A stretch of DNA of 10,242 bases, from assembly GCA_001914705.1 (NCBI GenBank), contig MNDB01000113.1, forward strand, positions 1 to 10,242, written 5' to 3'. Of this stretch, positions 7,037 to 10,242 are shown piece after piece. The stretch is from Actinobacteria bacterium 13_2_20CM_68_14 (GTDB lineage Bacteria > Actinomycetota > Thermoleophilia > Gaiellales > Gaiellaceae). How positions within the stretch are numbered: the stretch's first letter is position 1; each line of letters begins with the position of its first letter. A program made the translations under genes and the position numbers. Under the pieces are notes generated by a model that ran no database searches, had not been told where the DNA came from, and saw only the letters and a list, made by a program, of their open reading frames with translations.

Positions 7037-7645
7037 ATGTCCTCTGAGGCTGCCAGCACGACCGGGCTGAGCCGCGGCGTTTCGTCCCAGGACTTGGCGC
7101 GACTCGTCGAGCAAGCTCAGCAGGGCAAGCGTGAGGCGCTCGAGGAGCTCTACCTGCTCCACTTCGATCGCATCTACAGCTACCTGCACATGAACGTCGG
7201 CAACCGCCACGACGCGGAAGACCTGACGACGCAGGTGTTCGTGAAGATGCTCGAGTCGATCGGCAAGTTCCGCTGGCGCTCCGCGCCGTTCTCTGCCTGG
7301 CTGTTCCGGATCGCGCACAACCTGGCGATGGATCACTTTCGCGCGAACAAGCGGTGGCAGCCCGAGGAGGAGGTGCCCGAGCCCGATCCCGGCGAGGGAA
7401 GTGCGGCCGAGCAGGAAGCGCTCGAGTCGATCGGCCGGGAGAGCATGCTGGAGCTGATCCAGAAGCTCTCGCACGAGCAGCAGCAGGTGCTGACGCTGAA
7501 GTTCGTCTTCAACTTCTCGAACGCCGAGGCGGCGACGATCCTCGACAAGACCGAGGGTGCGATCAAGTCGCTCCAGCACCGCGCGCTGGCATCTCTGCAG
7601 AGGCAGATCGCAACGTCGCCCGAATCGCCACCCCAGGAGCCGTAG
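7037..7645 (+). CDS. ECF-type RNA polymerase sigma factor
   Basis: A 202-residue sigma-70 family factor of the two-domain ECF type. Region 2 spans about 35-105 and includes DAEDLTTQVFVKMLESIGKF and the core/promoter helix FSAWLFRIAHNLAMDHFRANKR. An acidic Pro/Glu-rich linker at about 107-130 follows. Region 4 (about 138-190) contains LSHEQQQVLTLKFVFNFSNAEAA and the recognition helix ILDKTEGAIKSLQHRAL. There is no C-terminal extension of the SnoaL kind and no anti-sigma gene beside it, so its control cannot be read from context. ATG 7037 gives an N-terminus of about 20 unstructured residues before the first helix; the upstream ribosome site is weak. Its last bases hold the AGGAG of the next gene, with one base between the genes, so this sigma factor and the YchF-like protein are surely co-transcribed. 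Confidence 0.88.
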   Translation: MSSEAASTTGLSRGVSSQDLARLVEQAQQGKREALEELYLLHFDRIYSYLHMNVGNRHDAEDLTTQVFVKMLESIGKFRWRSAPFSAWLFRIAHNLAMDHFRANKRWQPEEEVPEPDPGEGSAAEQEALESIGRESMLELIQKLSHEQQQVLTLKFVFNFSNAEAATILDKTEGAIKSLQHRALASLQRQIATSPESPPQEP

Positions 7646-7649
7646 GCTG
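7635..7649 (+). promoter_or_regulatory. AGGAG ribosome binding site and CTG start of YchF-like gene
   Basis: AGGAG at 7635-7639 stands 7 bases before CTG 7647-7649. No ATG, GTG or TTG lies in frame near the point where the family's first residue belongs. With CTG as start the protein begins Met-Ala-Leu-Ser-Val-Gly-Ile-Val-Gly, aligning with the usual YchF N-terminus. The upstream in-frame start at 7557 would add 30 residues of basic, low-complexity sequence that is only a shadow of the sigma-factor frame. Confidence 0.65.
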
Positions 7650-8570
7650 GCCCTCTCGGTCGGGATTGTCGGCCTGCCGAACTCCGGCAAGACGACGCTC
7701 TTCAAGGCGCTCACCCGGACTGGGGCATCCGTCCCCGGCAGGGAGAACATCGGCATGGCGACGATTCCCGACGAGCGCCTCGAGCCCGTCGCGGCTGTCG
7801 AGAAGGCGAAGAAGATCACCCCCGCGGCCCTGCGGGTCATCGACGTCCCCGGCACCGGAGCCCAGCTGCTCGGAAACCTGCGGCAGGTGGACGCACTGCT
7901 CGTTGTTCTCGATGCCTGGTCAGGAGGGCGGAATCCGGACGACGACCTCGTTACGCTGCAGCTCGAGCTCCTGATCGCCGATCGCGACCACGTCGAGCGG
8001 CGGCTCGAACGGGTTCGCAAGCAGGCGAAGTCCGGCGATCCGCAACAGCGCGACGAGGTGGTGCAGCTCGAGGCCGTGCTCGCTCACCTCGAGGCCGAGC
8101 GGCTGCTTTCCGAGTGGCCGGGAGAATTGCCACCGGGGCTCGAGCCGCTGACGACGAAGCCGATCATCGAGGTCCGCAACGGCCCGGGCGGCCTCGATGC
8201 GAAGCTCGAGGCCGAGCTCGCGGAGCTGCCGGAGGAGGAAGCCGCGGCCTTCAGGGAGGGTGCGGCCGGGGCCGTCGGCGAGATCGCACGCCGCCTGTTC
8301 GAGGCCGTCGATCTGATCTCGTTCTTCACCGCCGCCGACAACGAGACGCGCGCGTGGCCGCTGCGCCGCGGGGAGACCGCGCTCGACGCCGCGGCGACGA
8401 TCCACACCGATATCGCGCGTGGGTTCATCCGCTGCGAGGTGATCCGCTGGAACGACCTCGTCGAGGCGGGTTCGCGAGCGGAGGTGGTGCGGCGGGGCCA
8501 GCAGCGCCTCGAAGGGAAGAACTACGTGGTCGAGGACGGCGACGTGCTGAACATCCGCTTCAACGTCTAG
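7647..8570 (+). CDS. reduced YchF/DUF933-family nucleotide-binding protein
   Basis: 307 residues (from CTG 7647) clearly related to the YchF/OLA1 P-loop ATPases, which are about 363 residues. The P-loop GLPNSGKT (9-16) is intact. The central helical domain resembles E. coli YchF (LELLIADRDHVERRLERVRKQAKSGD). The C-terminal TGS domain (about 220-307) is very close to it: LISFFTAADNETRAWPL, IHTDIARGFIRCEVI and a final YVVEDGDVLNIRFNV. The G domain is eroded. Around E33-N34-I35-G36 the switch I stretch that in YchF reads FPFCTIEPN is absent. After D66-V-P-G the conserved GASKGEG switch II tract is missing. The G4 motif NVNE is replaced by NGPG at about 178-181. It may bind nucleotide without normal hydrolysis or specificity. 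It starts one base after the sigma-factor stop. The sequence suggests a divergent paralogue rather than the housekeeping YchF. Confidence 0.85.
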   Translation: MALSVGIVGLPNSGKTTLFKALTRTGASVPGRENIGMATIPDERLEPVAAVEKAKKITPAALRVIDVPGTGAQLLGNLRQVDALLVVLDAWSGGRNPDDDLVTLQLELLIADRDHVERRLERVRKQAKSGDPQQRDEVVQLEAVLAHLEAERLLSEWPGELPPGLEPLTTKPIIEVRNGPGGLDAKLEAELAELPEEEAAAFREGAAGAVGEIARRLFEAVDLISFFTAADNETRAWPLRRGETALDAAATIHTDIARGFIRCEVIRWNDLVEAGSRAEVVRRGQQRLEGKNYVVEDGDVLNIRFNV

Positions 8571-8583
8571 CTGTGAGCTTTGT

Positions 8584-8614
8584 AGGGACTGGCACCCGAT
8601 GGGTGCCAGTCCCT
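8584..8614. terminator. perfect 14-bp hairpin between convergent genes
   Basis: AGGGACTGGCACCC at 8584-8597 and its exact reverse complement at 8601-8614 flank a 3-base loop. The hairpin lies 13 bases after the stop of the YchF-like gene and 7 bases beyond the stop of the minus-strand Cys-rich peptide, so it could terminate both. Neither side has a T-tract, as often in high-GC actinobacteria. Such exact, symmetrical hairpins can also be members of dispersed palindromic repeats. Confidence 0.7.
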
Positions 8615-8621
8615 GAAGACG

Positions 8622-8684
8622 TCAGCAGCAACAACCACCGCTGCAGTCGCAGTCACAGCCACAGCCACACTCGCATCGGGCCAT
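8622..8684 (-). CDS. 20-residue Cys-rich peptide, metallothionein-like candidate
   Basis: A tiny open frame, read from 8684 down to the TGA at 8624-8622. Its translation is MARCECGCGCDCDCSGGCCC: 9 Cys in 20 residues, arranged as C-x-C repeats (C4, 6, 8, 10, 12, 14) and a terminal Cys triplet (18-20), with Gly, Asp and Glu between. Alternating C-x-C and CC patterns are what metallothioneins use to hold Cu(I), Zn, Cd or As(III). The start has a full AAGGAGG at 8696-8690 with a 5-base gap, the best ribosome binding site in the window. A promoter-like TTGACG-17-TACGTT lies upstream, and an arsR-type gene is divergent. A strong hairpin follows 7 bases after the stop. No gene follows on this strand, which speaks against a Cys attenuation leader. 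Four of nine Cys codons are TGT. Expression is unproven; I know of no described family of this size. Confidence 0.6.
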   Translation of the reverse strand: MARCECGCGCDCDCSGGCCC

Positions 8685-8689
8685 TGGCG

Positions 8690-8696
8690 CCTCCTT
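8690..8696 (-). promoter_or_regulatory. AAGGAGG ribosome binding site of the Cys-rich peptide
   Basis: Read on the minus strand, AAGGAGG is followed by CGCCA and then ATG (8684-8682). This is a seven-base match to the anti-Shine-Dalgarno core with 5-base spacing, and is the main sequence argument that the peptide is translated. Confidence 0.7.
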
Positions 8697-8711
8697 CCAT
8701 CGATCGATGTC

Positions 8712-8762
8712 GATGAACGTCAATGTGGCGGAACGTACCTGATACATTGATGAACGTCAATG
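8712..8762. promoter_or_regulatory. ArsR-type operator pair in the divergent region
   Basis: The 14-mer GATGAACGTCAATG occurs twice, at 8712-8725 and 8749-8762. The second copy is part of a perfect inverted repeat, CATTGA (8745-8750), a 6-base spacer and TCAATG (8757-8762), of the ATTGA-n-TCAAT kind used by ArsR/SmtB repressors. This repeat ends on the arsR ATG and covers the -35 box of the opposite promoter. The first copy covers the predicted start of the minus-strand transcript. Binding would therefore silence both directions. The repeats are seen; the binding is inference. Confidence 0.6.
8732..8760 (-). promoter_or_regulatory. promoter for the Cys-rich peptide
   Basis: On the minus strand a -35 box TTGACG (8760-8755) is separated by exactly 17 bases from a -10 box TACGTT (8737-8732), which fits the TAnnnT actinobacterial pattern. 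The start of transcription would fall near 8725, giving a leader of about 40 bases before the ATG. The -35 box lies inside the inverted repeat at 8745-8762, so a bound repressor would block it. Confidence 0.5.
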
Positions 8763-9140
8763 AAGAAGCTACGCGTTCTCGAGCAGCCGTGTTGCGCCCC
8801 AGGCGCGCCGCCGCTCCCGAAGCGGTCGGCCGAGGCGCTCGCAGAGCGGTTCAAGGCGCTCGCCGATCCGGCGCGGGTGGCGATCGTGAACCAGCTCGCA
8901 GGCCGGGGCGAGGTGTGCACCTGCAACCTGACCGGCTTCCTCGGGCTGTCGCAGCCGACCGTCTCCCACCACCTGCGCGTCTTGAGGGAAGCGGGCTTGA
9001 TCGAGATTGCCAGCAAGCGAGGGACCTTCACCTTCTACCGCCTGGTGCCCGAGGCGATGGAGCAGCTCGCCTTCGCGATCGGCGGCAGCCCGGCGCCCGA
9101 AGGAGTACTCGTCACCCGCGAACGGGCAGTCGCCTGGTAA
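8760..9140 (+). CDS. arsR: ArsR/SmtB-family metalloregulator, arsenic-type cysteines
   Basis: A 126-residue winged-helix repressor of the ArsR/SmtB family, which leaves its operator when it binds metal. The core runs from AERFKALADPARVAIVNQL (28-46) through the recognition helix SQPTVSHHLRVLREAGLI (64-81) to a wing with SKRGTFTFYRL (85-95). Candidate sensing cysteines are the N-terminal pair C11-C12 and C53-x-C55 in VCTCNLT. The N-terminal CC plus a helix Cys recalls the As(III) sensor of Corynebacterium glutamicum ArsR, while C-x-C in that helix recalls plasmid ArsR proteins. ATG 8760 keeps the CC pair but has no ribosome binding site. A -10-like TACATT at 8744-8749 would start a nearly leaderless transcript, and the operator overlaps the start codon. 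No arsenate reductase or arsenite pump lies nearby. The symbol reflects the family; Cd, Zn or Sb sensing is possible. Confidence 0.85.
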   Translation: MKKLRVLEQPCCAPGAPPLPKRSAEALAERFKALADPARVAIVNQLAGRGEVCTCNLTGFLGLSQPTVSHHLRVLREAGLIEIASKRGTFTFYRLVPEAMEQLAFAIGGSPAPEGVLVTRERAVAW

Positions 9141-9214
9141 AGCGCGCCTTTCCCACGGCCAAATAGGCCGAATGGCCCATTGCGCTCCACCCCTCCGATG
9201 ACGAAAGCTGAAGC

Positions 9215-9373
9215 ATGGACCGGAACGTCGCGTTCATCTGGATCGTCGTTCTCTTCGTCCTCGAGATCAATCACTTCAAGTGGATCTGGTGGACGTACTG
9301 GGATTGCCGCCGTTGTGGACGCAAAAACCACGAGTGCCGAGCCTGTGGCCGCAGCTGGCTGATGATGCTCTGA
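9215..9373 (+). CDS. 52-residue membrane protein with C-terminal zinc ribbon
   Basis: A short gene following arsR after 74 bases. An N-terminal hydrophobic helix (about residues 5-27, VAFIWIVVLFVLEINHFKWIWW) contains E17 and H20, unusual for a simple anchor. It is followed by a four-Cys knuckle, CRRCG (C31, C34) and CRACG (C41, C44), with H39 between, ending in WLMML. Six of the 52 residues are Trp. The layout suggests one membrane span with a cytosolic zinc ribbon. I do not recognise a named family. ATG 9215 is the only usable start; its ribosome site is weak (GAAAG at 9203-9207). A strong hairpin begins 7 bases after the stop. The hydrophobic-then-zinc-knuckle pattern would be unlikely in a chance frame. 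Its place between arsR and the hairpin suggests co-transcription with the regulator, but a link to metals is inference. Confidence 0.65.
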   Translation: MDRNVAFIWIVVLFVLEINHFKWIWWTYWDCRRCGRKNHECRACGRSWLMML

Positions 9374-9379
9374 GGGCGC

Positions 9380-9407
9380 AGGTCCGGGGCGCAGCGGCCC
9401 CGGACCT
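9380..9407. terminator. 11-bp GC-rich hairpin between convergent genes
   Basis: AGGTCCGGGGC at 9380-9390 pairs exactly with GCCCCGGACCT at 9397-9407 around a 6-base loop. It lies 7 bases after the stop of the membrane/zinc-ribbon gene and about 40 bases past the stop of the minus-strand hydrophobic protein, and could terminate both. No T-tract is present. Confidence 0.7.
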
Positions 9408-9446
9408 CAACGAGCCCAGTGATCTAGGTCAGAAGCAGTCCCGGAC

Positions 9447-9608
9447 CTACCACCAGGCTCGACGCGACCTGCCGCCCGCTCCCCCGAGGAAGAAGCTGAT
9501 CACGAAGAGGAGTGCGGCGATGATGGCGACGATGAAGAGCCAGTGAATCGTGAAGCCCACGCCGAACAGGATGATCGCCAGCAGCGCGAGCACGATGAGA
9601 AGAAGCAC
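9447..9608 (-). CDS. small hydrophobic two-helix membrane protein
   Basis: A 53-residue protein with two hydrophobic helices, about residues 1-19 and 22-41, joined by a short turn around T20-I-H-W. It ends with a Gly/Arg tail (GGAGGRSRRAWW). This is the layout of small actinobacterial hydrophobic proteins, which end in a similar basic, aromatic tail; their function is unknown to me. The start is GTG at 9608, with GGGAGG (9621-9616) 7 bases before it. An in-frame start at 9674 would add 22 mostly polar residues and bury the ribosome site inside the coding sequence, so it is rejected. The gene stands alone between the hairpin at 9380-9407 and the EamA transporter gene, which is on the same strand 107 bases upstream. 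Confidence 0.75.
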   Translation of the reverse strand: MLLLIVLALLAIILFGVGFTIHWLFIVAIIAALLFVISFFLGGAGGRSRRAWW

Positions 9609-9715
9609 GTTCAGACCTCCCTTCTTGTAAGTACCACAACGAAAAAGGTTCCCGATCCGTTGCGCGTTAACCAAGGGGCCAGAGGCGGGCTCTCAACGGC
9701 ATCGCAAGCGACGCC

Positions 9716-10242
9716 TCAGCCGGCGGAGATAAGGACGATCCCAGCCAGCGCGAGGACGATTCCGAGCTCCTGCGAGCGATGCACCCGCTCGTGCAGGACT
9801 GCCCGCGCGAGCAGCACCGTGACGACCGGGTAGAGCGAGGCGAGGATCGAGACGACGCTGACGAGGCCCTTTGCCGACGCCGCGGCGAAGAACACATTGC
9901 CGCCGGTGTCGAGGATTCCGATCGAGGCGAGAACCGGGAGATCGGCACGGCGCGCACTTGGAGGTCGCAGCACCAGCCAGGCGGCTGCGATCAGCGTCGT
10001 CGACGTGAGGCGAAAAACGAACGCGGCCCAGAGAAAGTCTCCGTGGCTCGCCTCGTGCATCGGGATGTAGTAGGCGCCGAAGGCGACCATCGCGATCGCC
10101 GCCCAGCCGACTCCTGCGGCAAGCCGCGCGGCTTCCGGCCTGCGTTCGAAGGAAGCAAGCACGACTCCGATCAGTGCCGCCGCGAAGCCGAGCTCCTGGT
10201 AGCCGCTCGGGTGATCGCCGTGCGCCAGTCCCCAGATGACCG
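9716..10242 (-). CDS. EamA/DMT-family transporter, 5' end cut by window
   Basis: The C-terminal part (174 residues in view) of a drug/metabolite-transporter family membrane protein. The frame is open through the right edge with no stop, so the start lies outside and the first four or five helices are missing. What is visible matches the second EamA repeat: a hydrophobic helix before ERRPEAARL, a helix with GWAAIAMVAFGAYYIPMHEA, LWAAFVFRLTSTTLIAAAWLVL, the GILDTGGNVFFAAASAKG segment, LVSVVSILASLYPVVTVLLARAVLHERV and the last helix GIVLALAGIVLISAG. The SLYPVVTVLLA...LHER segment is the hallmark end of EamA domains. An internal GTG at 10162 is in frame but lies inside the fold and is not the start. 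Substrate unknown; family members export amino acids, metabolites or drugs. No neighbour explains it. Confidence 0.85.
   Translation of the reverse strand, partial: VIWGLAHGDHPSGYQELGFAAALIGVVLASFERRPEAARLAAGVGWAAIAMVAFGAYYIPMHEASHGDFLWAAFVFRLTSTTLIAAAWLVLRPPSARRADLPVLASIGILDTGGNVFFAAASAKGLVSVVSILASLYPVVTVLLARAVLHERVHRSQELGIVLALAGIVLISAG

Noticed and set aside
7557..7646. N-terminal extension of the YchF-like protein from an upstream start
   Set aside because: The added 30 residues are basic and Ser/Arg-rich, lie wholly inside the sigma-factor gene and have no counterpart in YchF proteins; the AGGAG site favours CTG 7647.
8584..8684. Cys-rich frame plus hairpin as a cysteine attenuation leader
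   Set aside because: Such leaders precede a cysteine or sulfur gene on the same strand; here the minus strand downstream is only the antisense of the YchF-like gene, so there is nothing to attenuate.
8698..8709. 12-base palindrome CATCGATCGATG in the Cys-peptide leader
   Set aside because: It is perfect but made of simple ATCG repeats and does not match the operator sequence; it may be chance, so it is not listed as a site.
9157..9177. Three GGCC copies after arsR as a terminator separating it from the zinc-ribbon gene
   Set aside because: The possible stems are only 4 bp and lack a T-tract; too weak to call.
9609..9674. Upstream extension of the small hydrophobic protein
   Set aside because: It would bury GGGAGG in the coding sequence and add 22 polar residues before the first helix; GTG 9608 is correctly spaced.
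9622..9680. GGAAC (minus strand, 9652-9648) as an ECF-type -35 box for the hydrophobic protein, possibly read by the sigma factor in this window
   Set aside because: No matching -10 element stands at the right distance; a five-base match alone is not evidence.

Overview
The window is high-GC, gene-dense bacterial DNA. Shine-Dalgarno sites of the AGGAG type, overlapping or closely spaced genes, GTG starts and the families present (DUF1385/YqhQ-like, a small actinobacterial hydrophobic protein, methylmalonyl-CoA epimerase, an N-terminal Cys-Cys ArsR) suggest a high-GC actinobacterium, perhaps of the Thermoleophilia. The placement is inference; there is no rRNA or other marker to test it. I see no insertion sequence, CRISPR array, tRNA or phage gene.

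Layout. (1) Bases 2-3566, plus strand: a probable operon of a left-truncated M20 metallohydrolase, a cupin protein, a DUF1385 protein and a nicotinate phosphoribosyltransferase, with gaps of 3 and 9 bases and then a 26-base overlap. (2) 3567-3727: a structured leader. (3) 3728-6340: a large nicotinamidase-like cysteine hydrolase and a short FtsH-like AAA metalloprotease with a single membrane segment. The hydrolase could supply nicotinate to the phosphoribosyltransferase, giving a Preiss-Handler NAD salvage pair. (4) 6361-8570: methylmalonyl-CoA epimerase, a 78-residue protein, an ECF-type sigma factor and a strongly reduced YchF-family protein that appears to start at CTG. (5) 8584-9407: a compact unit lying between two strong hairpins. 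It holds a divergent 20-residue peptide with 9 cysteines, an ArsR-type repressor with arsenic-type cysteines, and a 52-residue membrane/zinc-ribbon protein. (6) 9447-10242, minus strand: a small hydrophobic membrane protein and the C-terminal part of an EamA transporter cut by the window edge.

The most unusual part is unit 5. The tiny Cys-rich peptide has a full AAGGAGG ribosome binding site and a TTGACG-17-TACGTT promoter that overlaps a perfect inverted repeat lying across the arsR start codon. The simplest reading is a metal- or arsenite-responsive switch driving a miniature metallothionein-like peptide. Also notable are the YchF-like protein, which seems to have lost both GTPase switch regions and its G4 motif, its CTG start, the single-pass FtsH with an altered pore loop, and a leader with two competing folds before the nicotinamidase-like gene.
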